Part shown: positions 8,806 through 17,421 of the stretch, piece after piece
Layout of the letters: each line of letters begins with the position of its first letter
How positions within the stretch are numbered: the first letter of the stretch is position 1
Origin: Longimicrobiales bacterium
GTDB taxonomy: Bacteria > Gemmatimonadota > Gemmatimonadetes > Longimicrobiales > Gaopeijiaceae
Assembly (NCBI GenBank): GCA_028822645.1
Contig: JAPKDG010000009.1
Location: 1-56,366, forward strand
Length of the DNA: 56,366 bases
Direction of reading: 5' to 3'
The notes under the pieces: generated by a model
What the model saw: only the letters and a program-made list of their open reading frames with translations
The model's database searches: none
Told to the model about the DNA's origin: nothing
Translations under genes and position numbers: made by a program

Positions 8806-10635
8806 TTAGAACAACGAAGAAGAGTTTGAAATCAGTTTGAGTCCACCACCGGATCGTCGGCTTCTTCTCATCTCATCATCCTCGAAACCCCTGAGAAAAC
8901 CTAGTACTTCATAAGCTGTGATTCGAAAAGTTGGGCTGGAAAAAGCTGTAGGTCCGTTTATGGGTATGGCCAAATCTATCCTAATTACATCCGTGGCTCC
9001 ACTGGGCAATCCTATTCTTATTCCTGCTCCAGCAGAGGCTTGTAATCCCGAATTAGATCCAAATGGGACATCGCCCGCCCACATCGACCCCACATCCACA
9101 AAACCAGTCATTCCTATATCCATACGCCCGTTCCCAGGAGATCCTAAATAAATCCTATCTTCTAGGGTGGCTATTAATATTTTGGCACCAGGATTATAGC
9201 CCAGTCGATATCCTCTCAGTGTCGAGAAGCCGCCAAGGCTCAATTGGAAGGGTGCGGAAGTTCTCCAGCCCCCGGACCCTGATAATCTTGTAAATAGGGT
9301 ATGGCTAGGAGCAATTTTGGGTTTCCAGTAAGTATAAAGGTCGAATTCACCTAGGACATCGTTCCAGTCCGATTGAGGAAAGCCTACAACTCGTCGGCCC
9401 TGTAAGTTTACCGATGAGGCCAGAATCCATCTTCCCGGTGCTATCGCTCCGTATCCACGGAACTGAAAAAATATATCCTTTCCACTAGTAATGTTATTAG
9501 TGGAAAGGAAGTTTATACTTTTTCCTAATGTCAGATCTAATTCAGCTCCCAAGGGAATATCTAGGGATCCCTTAAGGCCATTCAGGCCTTGCCGCTTTTG
9601 AAATTTAATCTTTCTTTGGCCTAAAATAAAATTTATTCTAGTAAATGAGTGATTTTGAGTCTGGTGATATAATTCTTGGTTTATGTGGCTTGGAGCATTT
9701 TCAAAGGTTGAGAAATCTCGATCCCGGATCACTTCAAGGCCTGTTGGAAAATTGTCAAAGCTTAGTTCTTGCTTTGAAATTCCCATCCCAAAAAATGTCC
9801 AATTGCCAGGTTGCCCAGATCTGCCGGCTAAGCTTATTTCTCCAGATCTTTGTCTGAGTGGCTGCAGGGCGTGGGAGTAATTTCGACCATTGGGTAGGAA
9901 ATATGCGAATACGTCTTCCCGGATCAAGATTGATTGTTTTGAGGAAAACCGACCGATTTCAGCTAGGAAAGGATAAGAAAGGTCTTGTTCAAAAAAAGTT
10001 CCTATTCGAGTTTCTCCGCCTTCCATTTTTGTTGCCCAGTTACTACCGAGCAATCGTTTTGTTTCTATTCCAGCGCCCATATCTTGCTGTTCCCGGAGTT
10101 TACGGTAGAATCCTCGAATCGCTAAACCTTGTCCGAATAGGTTTTTTTCCTCAACGCTACCTCCTGTGAATTCGAATCCCTCCTCTAGATTCGTCCCTAG
10201 ACTTAGTTGCAATGTCCATCGGTCTTGGGTTTCGACTAGTACACGCTTGGATCCGTCAGTTTCGTTAAAGCTCCTGACACTTGCCAGTGCTAGGAAATCC
10301 AGTTCTCTGATCCTCCTTTCGGATTCAGAAAGCATGAATTGACTGTGACAGTCTCCTTCCTTGAAAAGAAGTTGTTTGCTTAGGAAATCTTCTTTCGTTT
10401 CAGTGTGCATCCAGTTGGCAAATCTATAAAACCAAGGAACTGGACTTGCCTCACCGGTGGAAGAAGCGCCAACGTCGAAGACCGGTTTGCTAATTATGGA
10501 AATCGACGATATGGATCCCTCGGAGCACACTTGTCCATATGCCAGAGACGGGGAACTAAACCCTATAAGGAAAAGCAAAAAAAGAACAGCTATAAGCTTC
10601 CAGGGTAAGGGTATGTCTTTCACTGTGCTTGACAC
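8806..10635 (-). CDS. BamA/TamA-family outer-membrane protein (surface antigen, D15-like)
   Basis: A 609-residue outer-membrane barrel. It begins at a GTG and has a clear signal peptide (about 10-35, ending LAYGQ). A POTRA-like region at about 37-150 (LSESERRIRELDFLALASVRSF, then a strand with VLVETQDRW) precedes the barrel. Near residue 480 the sequence LGGFSTLRGYRLGYNPG carries the conserved RGY motif of loop 6 in Omp85 proteins. There is one POTRA-like unit rather than the five of BamA, and the length is close to TamA or short D15 proteins, so this is unlikely to be the essential BamA itself. The function, insertion or export of other envelope proteins, is inferred from the superfamily. 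It is transcribed away from pckA and has no obvious operon partner. Confidence 0.78.
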   Translation of the reverse strand: MSSTVKDIPLPWKLIAVLFLLFLIGFSSPSLAYGQVCSEGSISSISIISKPVFDVGASSTGEASPVPWFYRFANWMHTETKEDFLSKQLLFKEGDCHSQFMLSESERRIRELDFLALASVRSFNETDGSKRVLVETQDRWTLQLSLGTNLEEGFEFTGGSVEEKNLFGQGLAIRGFYRKLREQQDMGAGIETKRLLGSNWATKMEGGETRIGTFFEQDLSYPFLAEIGRFSSKQSILIREDVFAYFLPNGRNYSHALQPLRQRSGEISLAGRSGQPGNWTFFGMGISKQELSFDNFPTGLEVIRDRDFSTFENAPSHINQELYHQTQNHSFTRINFILGQRKIKFQKRQGLNGLKGSLDIPLGAELDLTLGKSINFLSTNNITSGKDIFFQFRGYGAIAPGRWILASSVNLQGRRVVGFPQSDWNDVLGEFDLYTYWKPKIAPSHTLFTRLSGSGGWRTSAPFQLSLGGFSTLRGYRLGYNPGAKILIATLEDRIYLGSPGNGRMDIGMTGFVDVGSMWAGDVPFGSNSGLQASAGAGIRIGLPSGATDVIRIDLAIPINGPTAFSSPTFRITAYEVLGFLRGFEDDEMRRSRRSGGGLKLISNSSSLF

Positions 10636-10680
10636 TCTCTAGTTTGTTGCTAAAATAGCCGGCCACTGAAGTTTAATTTT

Positions 10681-10717
10681 GAACTTTTGTTCCCTGATTA
10701 AAGTAACATGTTATATC
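10681..10717 (+). promoter_or_regulatory. Candidate pckA promoter with overlapping GAAC-N4-GTTC dyad
   Basis: TTGTTC (10687-10692) and TTATAT (10711-10716) are spaced by 18 nt and could be -35 and -10 elements. A perfect inverted repeat GAAC-TTTT-GTTC (10681-10692) overlaps the -35. This has the core form of the Gram-positive LexA box, but eight specified bases can occur by chance in a window this long, so operator function is only a possibility. The site lies between the divergent barrel gene and pckA. Confidence 0.3.
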
Positions 10718-10736
10718 TTAAGGTGATCAATCTAAT

Positions 10737-12371
10737 ATGAGGAAACGAGATATGCCGATAGATGACAAAGTACTGCAGTCAAAAGAAAATCAACAATGTG
10801 GATCAGGGAGAAGTCTATCTGGATTGCTCGAAGGGAAAAACGTATACTGGAACCTCCCTCCTTCACAATTAAGTGAAGAAGCTATTCGCAGGAGCGAAGG
10901 GAGACTGACCCATCAGGGGGTGTTTGCGGCTGTTACCACTCCACATTGCGGTCGGTCTCCGAACGACAGATTCACGGTACAAGAGTCTTCTACTTCTAAA
11001 AATATTGATTGGGGTACCGTAAACGTTCCGTTTGAAGAAGAAAACTTTTTTTCCTTACGTAAAGAGGTGATTGAATACTTGGAAGGGCGCGAACTGTTCG
11101 TTCAGGATGCTCGAGCAGGAGCACACCCTAAACTTGGCATCAATGTTCGAGTGATCACTCACAGTGCTTGGCATTGTTGGTTCGCTCACAACATGTTTTT
11201 GAGACTTTCGGAGAGTCAATTAAGAGACTTCAATCCAGATTTCACGGTGTTGCATGCACCGGGGTTCCAAGCTGATCCTGAAAAACACGGGACGAATTCA
11301 GGCACTTTTATCGTAGTGAACCTGAAAGAACGTGAAGTTCTGATCGGAGGTTCTAACTATGCTGGTGAAATAAAAAAATCTATCTTTTCTGTTCTCAACT
11401 ATATATTACCAGAGAATAATGTTTTACCGATGCATTGCTCAGCCAATATAGGGGAAAACGGTGAGTCAGCGCTGTTTTTCGGTTTGTCCGGAACAGGGAA
11501 AACCACTCTTTCTGCCGATCCTTTACGTAGCTTGATTGGCGATGATGAGCATGGTTGGGGAAATGAAGGGGTCTTTAATTTTGAAGGAGGTTGTTACGCA
11601 AAAACTATCCGCCTTACTCCCGACAGTGAGCCGGAGATTTATAGAACTACTGAAATGGTGGGAACAATATTGGAGAATGTGGTTTTATTGGAAGATTCCA
11701 ATGAGCCAGATTTTGATGACGGCAGCATATCCGAAAATGCGAGAGCATCCTACCCTATCCATTATATACCTAACGCAGTAATCCCTGGGGTGGGTGGGCA
11801 TCCGAAGCACATTTTATTTTTGACAGCGGATGCTTTTGGGGTGTTGCCACCGATCTCCAAACTAACACCAGAACAGGCTATGTATCATTTCTTGTCGGGA
11901 TACACTGCTAAGGTTGCTGGTACAGAAAGAGGAGTTACTGAGCCTAAAGCAACTTTTAGCGCTTGTTTTGGTGCCCCTTTTCTCCCGAGACCTCCTTCGG
12001 AATACGCCAGGATGTTGGGTGGACTACTAGAGAAACATGGGGCCCAGGCCTGGTTGGTCAATACTGGCTGGGGTGGAGGAGGGTTCGGTGTGGGGAAGCG
12101 AATTGAACTTGCCTATACCAGAGCAATGGTGAGGGCTGCCGTCGCTGGTGAGTTGAAGGAAATGTCGACCCAGGTGGATTCGGTATTTGGCCTAGATATT
12201 CCAATCAATGTTGAGGGCGTGCCGAGCCGGGTTTTAAATCCAGCTGATGCTTGGGAGAATCGCTCTGATTATGACAGTGCTGCCGTACGTTTAGCAGACA
12301 TGTTTAAAAAGAATTTCGATCAACTCGGTCCCGAAGTGCCGTTCGAGATAAAGCAGGCCGGGCCTAGATAA
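10737..12371 (+). CDS. pckA: Phosphoenolpyruvate carboxykinase (ATP-dependent)
   Basis: Converts oxaloacetate and ATP to phosphoenolpyruvate, CO2 and ADP, the first committed step of gluconeogenesis. All ATP-type signatures are present: RSPNDRF near residue 70, the GTNSGTF segment, the P-loop GLSGTGKT in the middle, followed by the metal-binding LIGDDEHGW, then NFEGGCYAK. The total of 544 residues is normal for the family. The first ATG is at 10737; a second ATG at 10752 has GAGGA 8 nt upstream and may be the real start, which would remove five residues. In a heterotroph that feeds on amino acids and organic acids (see mmsA and glutamate dehydrogenase nearby) this enzyme supplies sugars from TCA intermediates. 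Confidence 0.96.
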   Translation: MRKRDMPIDDKVLQSKENQQCGSGRSLSGLLEGKNVYWNLPPSQLSEEAIRRSEGRLTHQGVFAAVTTPHCGRSPNDRFTVQESSTSKNIDWGTVNVPFEEENFFSLRKEVIEYLEGRELFVQDARAGAHPKLGINVRVITHSAWHCWFAHNMFLRLSESQLRDFNPDFTVLHAPGFQADPEKHGTNSGTFIVVNLKEREVLIGGSNYAGEIKKSIFSVLNYILPENNVLPMHCSANIGENGESALFFGLSGTGKTTLSADPLRSLIGDDEHGWGNEGVFNFEGGCYAKTIRLTPDSEPEIYRTTEMVGTILENVVLLEDSNEPDFDDGSISENARASYPIHYIPNAVIPGVGGHPKHILFLTADAFGVLPPISKLTPEQAMYHFLSGYTAKVAGTERGVTEPKATFSACFGAPFLPRPPSEYARMLGGLLEKHGAQAWLVNTGWGGGGFGVGKRIELAYTRAMVRAAVAGELKEMSTQVDSVFGLDIPINVEGVPSRVLNPADAWENRSDYDSAAVRLADMFKKNFDQLGPEVPFEIKQAGPR

Positions 12372-12435
12372 TGATTTGTGCGTATAGACTTTAAATTCAT
12401 TGAGTAGAAGATAAACCTCAGTTCCTGGTTGACTT

Positions 12436-12906
12436 ATGAAAAAATCGTACTGGTTGATGAAGAGTGAACCCGACGTGTACTCCATAGACGACTTGATCGC
12501 TGATGGAAGGACTCACTGGGATGGAGTACGAAATTATCAGGCTCGAAATAACATGATGAAGATGGCTGTGGGAGACGAAGTGCTTTACTACCATAGCAGA
12601 CAGGTTCCTCCTGCGGTGGTAGGATGGGCACGGGTAGTAAAGGAATCATATCCAGACTTCACACAATTTGATGAGACATCTGGTTACTATGATTCCCGAT
12701 CTGACGAAAAAAATCCCAGATGGCACATGGTGGATGTTGAATTCGTTGAGAAATTCGAAGTAGAGACCAGTTTAACACAGATCAAGGATCAAGAGCTATT
12801 GTGCAATATGGTTCTAGTAAATAACTCGCGTTTGTCTGTGCAACCAGTATTGAAGGAAGAATTTGAGTGGATCTTAAAAATGAGTTGCTCGAAAATTGAG
12901 TTGTAG
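12436..12906 (+). CDS. EVE-domain (PUA-like) protein, thymocyte nuclear protein 1 homologue
   Basis: A single EVE domain fills the 156 residues: YWLMKSEPDVYSIDDL at the start, THWDGVRNYQARN, GDEVLYYHS, then VVGWARVVKESYPD. EVE domains are PUA-fold modules thought to recognise modified bases in DNA or RNA; in bacteria the free-standing form is widespread and its substrate is unknown. There is no attached nuclease or helicase here, so it is not one of the EVE-containing restriction proteins. It lies 64 bases after pckA and 36 before mmsA on the same strand and could be read through from pckA, but nothing ties its role to them. Confidence 0.85.
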   Translation: MKKSYWLMKSEPDVYSIDDLIADGRTHWDGVRNYQARNNMMKMAVGDEVLYYHSRQVPPAVVGWARVVKESYPDFTQFDETSGYYDSRSDEKNPRWHMVDVEFVEKFEVETSLTQIKDQELLCNMVLVNNSRLSVQPVLKEEFEWILKMSCSKIEL

Positions 12907-12942
12907 CTTGTTTAGAGGAATGATAAGTAAGGTAATTCGAAT

Positions 12943-14478
12943 ATGAAAAATACTAATCCTGAATCAGCATCGGATTCTAAAGTTACTTCTATAGGTCATT
13001 TCGTAAATGGAATGAACCTTAGTGTGCCAGGGGATACCCAAGACGTTTATAATCCCGCGAATGGAAAGGTTCTCCGGACGGTTGCGATGGGAAACAAAGA
13101 AACGATAAGAATGGCTATAGATGCAGCCGAGAAAGCGTTTCCATCATGGAGAGAGCTTCCTCCCAGCAAGAGATCACGGGTGATGTTTCGCTTTAAGTCC
13201 TTGTTGGAAGAAAACTCTGAGAGATTAGCCAGGATGATTAGTGAGGAGCATGGAAAAGTTTTGGACGATGCTATGGGAGAAGTACAGAGGGGAATAGAAA
13301 ACGTTGAATATGCTTGCGGATCTCCAGAACTACTTAAGGGACAGTATAGTAAAAACGCTGGTCCAGCTATTGATAGTTGGGTTGAATTTCAGCCTTTGGG
13401 GGTTGTCGCTGGAATAACACCATTCAATTTCCCAGCTATGGTCCCGATGTGGATGTTTCCTATTGCTTTGGCCTGTGGAAATACTTTTATCCTAAAGCCC
13501 TCAGAAAGAGACCCTAGCGCTCCGATGTTGCTGGCAGAATTGCTAACTGAGGCTGGTTTGCCAGACGGTGTTTTCAATGTGGTCAATGGTGGTAAAGAAG
13601 CTGTCGACGCTCTTTTGTGTGATTCGAGGGTAGAGGCAGTAAGCTTTGTGGGTTCTACGCCAATCGCAGAGTATGTCTATAAACTGGGAACGTCTAATGG
13701 TAAACGTGTACAGGCATTAGGCGGAGCAAAAAACCATGCAGTTGTTATGCCTGATGCGGATATAGACACTGCAGCAAATGCATTGATGGGGGCAGCTTTT
13801 GGGTCGGCGGGAGAACGCTGTATGGCTATTTCAGTGGTAGTGGCCGTTGGAGCAGAGACTGCTGACTGTCTAGTGTCGGGATTGAAAGACCGTCTAGCAA
13901 ATATCAGAGTGGGGTCTGGATGTGCTGAAAATGTTGATATGGGTCCTTTGGTTACCCGTGAACATCGAGACAAGGTGGCGGATTATGTAGACAGGGGCGT
14001 TCAGGAAGGAGCAGCACTGGTTGTAGATGGAAGGGGTCTCGAGGTTGAAGGACACGAAAGTGGATTTTTCTTAGGTGCCTGTTTATTCGATCATGTCAGT
14101 TCGGGAATGGACATCTATCGGGACGAAATCTTTGGGCCAGTTTTGTGTGTCATCCGGGTGGACAATTTGCAGGATGCAATGGAATTAATAGATGGTCATG
14201 AATACGGAAATGGAACTTGTATTTTCACTAGGGATGGAGAAGTGGCCCGTTATTTCACTGACCATATCAAGGTTGGGATGGTTGGGGTGAATGTAGCCCT
14301 GCCTGTCCCAGTGGCATCACATAGTTTTGGGGGATGGAAGAGATCTCTGTTTGGAGATCTGGCGGCATACGGACCAGATGGAGTACGTTTTTATACTCGC
14401 AGAAAAACTATTACACAACGCTGGCCTTCGTCGGTGGGCAGAGAGAGTATAAGGTTCGCCTTTCCGAGCAATGATTAG
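12943..14478 (+). CDS. mmsA: CoA-acylating methylmalonate/malonate-semialdehyde dehydrogenase
   Basis: Aldehyde dehydrogenase superfamily member that oxidises methylmalonate semialdehyde to propionyl-CoA, or malonate semialdehyde to acetyl-CoA, using NAD and CoA. It matches MmsA over its length: NFPAMVPMWMFPIALACGN, the catalytic cysteine C293 in GSAGERCMAIS, and the C-terminal SHSFGGWKRSLFGD segment that sets this subfamily apart from ordinary aldehyde dehydrogenases. At 511 residues it is normal in length. AAGG ten bases upstream can serve as ribosome site. Directly downstream lie a class III aminotransferase and a symporter, which together suggest that the semialdehyde is made by transamination of an imported omega-amino acid such as beta-alanine or 3-aminoisobutyrate. 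Confidence 0.93.
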   Translation: MKNTNPESASDSKVTSIGHFVNGMNLSVPGDTQDVYNPANGKVLRTVAMGNKETIRMAIDAAEKAFPSWRELPPSKRSRVMFRFKSLLEENSERLARMISEEHGKVLDDAMGEVQRGIENVEYACGSPELLKGQYSKNAGPAIDSWVEFQPLGVVAGITPFNFPAMVPMWMFPIALACGNTFILKPSERDPSAPMLLAELLTEAGLPDGVFNVVNGGKEAVDALLCDSRVEAVSFVGSTPIAEYVYKLGTSNGKRVQALGGAKNHAVVMPDADIDTAANALMGAAFGSAGERCMAISVVVAVGAETADCLVSGLKDRLANIRVGSGCAENVDMGPLVTREHRDKVADYVDRGVQEGAALVVDGRGLEVEGHESGFFLGACLFDHVSSGMDIYRDEIFGPVLCVIRVDNLQDAMELIDGHEYGNGTCIFTRDGEVARYFTDHIKVGMVGVNVALPVPVASHSFGGWKRSLFGDLAAYGPDGVRFYTRRKTITQRWPSSVGRESIRFAFPSND

Positions 14479-14582
14479 ACAGTTTTGGTATGGTTGTGAT
14501 GAAATCTAGCCATTACTGTTCGGAGGCCCATTGGTCACAGCAAGAGTTGAAAGTTTTTACATAAACCTGGAGTACCAAGAAT

Positions 14583-15881
14583 ATGTCGCATGGCCAGGAT
14601 GCATTGAGCGGACAAAATGAGTTCATATTCCCTGCCGTAAAACCATTATATGATAAGCCGCTGGTTCTTACTGAAGGCCAAGGTGTCAGAGTTAGAGATA
14701 TAGATGGGCGGGAATATTTAGATTTATTTGCTGGCATTCTCACAACGTCTGTTGGTCATTGTAATCCTAAAGTGATTGCACGGATGGGTGAACAGTTGGG
14801 GAGGTTGGGGCATACCTCCACCCTGTACGTGACTAAACCTCAAGTGGAAGCAGCTCGTCAGCTTGCTTCCATAGCTCCAGGAGAACTAAGCCAGACTTTT
14901 TTTACGAACTCTGGAACCGAGGCGATAGAATCTGCCATTCAAATGGCTTTTGTTCATACAGGCCGCAGTGAAGTAATATGCCTTCGGCAGTCCTATCACG
15001 GCAGAAGCTTTATGACGAGTAATTTGACAGGGGTAGGTTCTTGGCGGCCACTTGCCACTTCGTTTCCTGGTATCAAGCATGTTCAGACACCCTACCCTTA
15101 CAGATGTCCATATAAACAGCCTTGCGATGACAGTTGCGTAGAAAAATTTACAAGGGACATCGAAGACGTAATCCTCACGACTACGAACGGTAAACCAGCA
15201 GCGTTCATAGCTGAATCCGTGATGGGTGTGGGCGGTTATATCGTTCCTCCTAAAGGATACTTTGAAAGGGCAGCTGAAATAATCAGATCCTATGGAGGAT
15301 TATTTATTTCCGATGAAGTACAGTCTGGGTTTGGACGCTCAGGAGACCACTGGTTCGGCATAGAACACTCGGGAGTCGAACCAGATATTATGGTTATGGC
15401 TAAAGGGATAGCAAACGGAGCTCCGGTAGGGGCTATGATCACCCGTCCAGAGATTGCAGAGTCATGGAAGGCTAAAACCATTTCCACTTTTGGGGGCAAT
15501 CCGATTTCTATGGCAGCAGCCAGTGCGACCCTGGAGGTGATGATAGAGGAGAATGTGCCGCAGCGGGCCGCAGAGCGGGGAGGTCAGCTTCTAGAGGGTC
15601 TCCAAAAATTTCAAGATCAGTTCGATTGGATAGGAGATGTAAGAGGACGAGGGCTAATGTTGGGCCTTGAATTAGTTGAAAACAAGGAAGAAAAAATTCC
15701 ATTTCCCGCCAGAGCAAAAGCTTTGTTAGAGTCTTGCAAGGAAGAGGGGCTTCTCGTGGGAATAGGGGGAATGAATGGCCATGTTATTCGATTGGGACCG
15801 TCTTTGCTCATCACTGCATCCGAGATAGAAGAAGGGCTTGAGAGGTTTGGGAGAGCCTGCCATAAATTGGAGAACAGATAG
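14583..15881 (+). CDS. Class III PLP-dependent aminotransferase (alanine-glyoxylate 2 / omega-amino acid type)
   Basis: Fold-type I aminotransferase of 432 residues. The PLP lysine is K274 in MVMAKGIANGAPVGAM; ISDEVQSGFGRSG is the typical class III stretch around the pyridine-binding Asp; FFTNSGTEAIESAIQMA precedes the phosphate-binding site; YHGRSFMTSNLTG is the substrate-side motif. The sequence PYPYRCPYKQPCDDSC resembles the alanine-glyoxylate aminotransferase 2 branch, whose members use alanine, beta-alanine, 3-aminoisobutyrate or dimethylarginine. With mmsA upstream, a beta-alanine or 3-aminoisobutyrate substrate is the natural inference. Its TAG stop shares one base with the GTG start of the symporter, showing coupled expression. 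Confidence 0.87.
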   Translation: MSHGQDALSGQNEFIFPAVKPLYDKPLVLTEGQGVRVRDIDGREYLDLFAGILTTSVGHCNPKVIARMGEQLGRLGHTSTLYVTKPQVEAARQLASIAPGELSQTFFTNSGTEAIESAIQMAFVHTGRSEVICLRQSYHGRSFMTSNLTGVGSWRPLATSFPGIKHVQTPYPYRCPYKQPCDDSCVEKFTRDIEDVILTTTNGKPAAFIAESVMGVGGYIVPPKGYFERAAEIIRSYGGLFISDEVQSGFGRSGDHWFGIEHSGVEPDIMVMAKGIANGAPVGAMITRPEIAESWKAKTISTFGGNPISMAAASATLEVMIEENVPQRAAERGGQLLEGLQKFQDQFDWIGDVRGRGLMLGLELVENKEEKIPFPARAKALLESCKEEGLLVGIGGMNGHVIRLGPSLLITASEIEEGLERFGRACHKLENR

Positions 15882-17362
15882 TGGCGCCTTCTGGAGGAAT
15901 AATATTTGTGCTTGGTGGTTACCTCTTGGTTCTGTTACTTCTGGGGCTGTGGGGTTCTCGAGACTCTAAAAATTTGGCTGGATATTATTTGGCTGGAAAA
16001 AAACTCCCATCATGGGTTATAGCTTTTAGTTCGACCTCAACAGGTGAGAGTGCTTGGCTGTTGTTAGGCCTGACTGGAATGGGTTATATGGTGGGCTTTC
16101 ACGCACTCTGGGTTGTGCTGGGAGAGTTCTTAGGTGTCCTATGTGCATGGAAATTAGTTGCCCGGCCATTCAAGGAATATACCGACCGGTACGACTCCAT
16201 AACTGTTGCCGATTACCTGGAAACTAGATTCAGCGACAAGGGTCATATTCTCAGAATTATCGGTACGATAATAATCTTGAGTATGGTTACCGCTTACACG
16301 GCTGCCCAACTCACTGCATCCGGAAAGGTTTTCAACTCTTTCCTCGGAACAGACTATGCTACTGGTGTGACTATTGGTGCTGTGGTCATATTGTTTTATA
16401 CGTCTGTTGGGGGTTTTAAAGCAGTGGCCTATAGTGATCTACTTCAGGGTGTCTTGATGTTTGGGTGTCTTTTGTTGCTCCCGATCACAGGGGTGATGGC
16501 CAGTGGAGGCTGGAGTCCTTTTATAGAAAATCTTCGTGTAGAGGATCCCGGCCTTTTAACTTTAATGGGAAGCGGCGGGTTTGACATTCCTTCCATGATC
16601 AGTGCAGTTGGATTTATTGCGATTGGGTTTGCTTTTCTCGGCTCCCCCCAACTGCTCAGCAGGTTTATGGCAGCACGAAGTCAGGCCGATATTGTCAAAG
16701 GGGCCAGAATAGCAATCCCGTGTATATTGGTTTTTGACGTAGGAGCAGTCTTTGCGGGGATGTCTGGGAGGGTGCTTTTCCCAGCCCTGGCGGATCCGGA
16801 GACCATACTTCCTGTCATGAGTATGGAGCTTTTCCCACCTTTGATCACAGGATTGTTTCTGGTAACAGTCTTAGCGGCAATAATGTCCACAGTCGATTCG
16901 TTACTAATTTTGGCTTCTGCTTCAGTTGTTAGGGATATCATTCAGCAGACCTTAAAATTGTCCCTCGGAGAAAGGAAGCTATCCCTATATGGGCGGTTGG
17001 TTACAGTTTCAATAGGAGCTATCGCCCTGGTAGCAGCATTGACCGAAGCCCGAGCTATTTTTTGGTTTGTACTTTTTGCTTGGTCCGGCATTGCTACTGC
17101 TTTCACACCAGCTATCCTTTGCTCCTTGTTCTGGGATAAAACCACTAAGGATGGTGTGATAGCGGGGATGGTCACAGGGTTCATTACTACGGTTTTGTGG
17201 GTCTTGATCTTCAAAGAAAGATTTTTTGATCTCTATGAAATGATTCCAGGATTTATCGCTGGATTTTCGGTGATTATAGCAGTAAGCTTGCTTGGTAGGG
17301 CACCGGAAGGGTCAGCAGAAGAGATGGCTATAGTTGCGGTACAAGCAAGAAAGAAGTTATAG
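15881..17362 (+). CDS. Sodium:solute symporter family protein (PutP-like)
   Basis: Integral membrane protein of 493 residues with about 13 hydrophobic segments. It belongs to the SSS family: the N-terminal LAGKKLPSWVIAFSSTSTGESAW contains the conserved Ser/Thr-rich loop of TM2, DSITVADYLETRFSD is the cytoplasmic signature, and GGFKAVAYSDLLQGVLM is the PutP-type motif after TM6. Helix 8 carries LAAIMSTVDSLLILASA with the Ser/Thr residues that bind the second sodium ion. PutP relatives import proline, pantothenate and other small acids. Start is GTG at 15881, inside the stop of the aminotransferase gene, so the imported compound is probably the aminotransferase substrate. Confidence 0.9.
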   Translation: MAPSGGIIFVLGGYLLVLLLLGLWGSRDSKNLAGYYLAGKKLPSWVIAFSSTSTGESAWLLLGLTGMGYMVGFHALWVVLGEFLGVLCAWKLVARPFKEYTDRYDSITVADYLETRFSDKGHILRIIGTIIILSMVTAYTAAQLTASGKVFNSFLGTDYATGVTIGAVVILFYTSVGGFKAVAYSDLLQGVLMFGCLLLLPITGVMASGGWSPFIENLRVEDPGLLTLMGSGGFDIPSMISAVGFIAIGFAFLGSPQLLSRFMAARSQADIVKGARIAIPCILVFDVGAVFAGMSGRVLFPALADPETILPVMSMELFPPLITGLFLVTVLAAIMSTVDSLLILASASVVRDIIQQTLKLSLGERKLSLYGRLVTVSIGAIALVAALTEARAIFWFVLFAWSGIATAFTPAILCSLFWDKTTKDGVIAGMVTGFITTVLWVLIFKERFFDLYEMIPGFIAGFSVIIAVSLLGRAPEGSAEEMAIVAVQARKKL

Positions 17363-17421
17363 AAATCCTCGGGATCGCCCTTATCGAGTGGGATGTTAGT
17401 GAGGATTAATGGAGTGCCTTC

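Noticed and set aside
10681-10692. GAACTTTTGTTC as a LexA/SOS box
   Set aside because: Only eight specified bases; one such match is expected by chance in about 65 kb, and pckA is not an SOS gene. Kept only as a low-confidence part of a promoter.
12436-12906. EVE-domain gene as part of a defence (modified-base restriction) system
   Set aside because: No nuclease, helicase or McrBC-type partner is near; the single-domain form is a widespread housekeeping-style protein.
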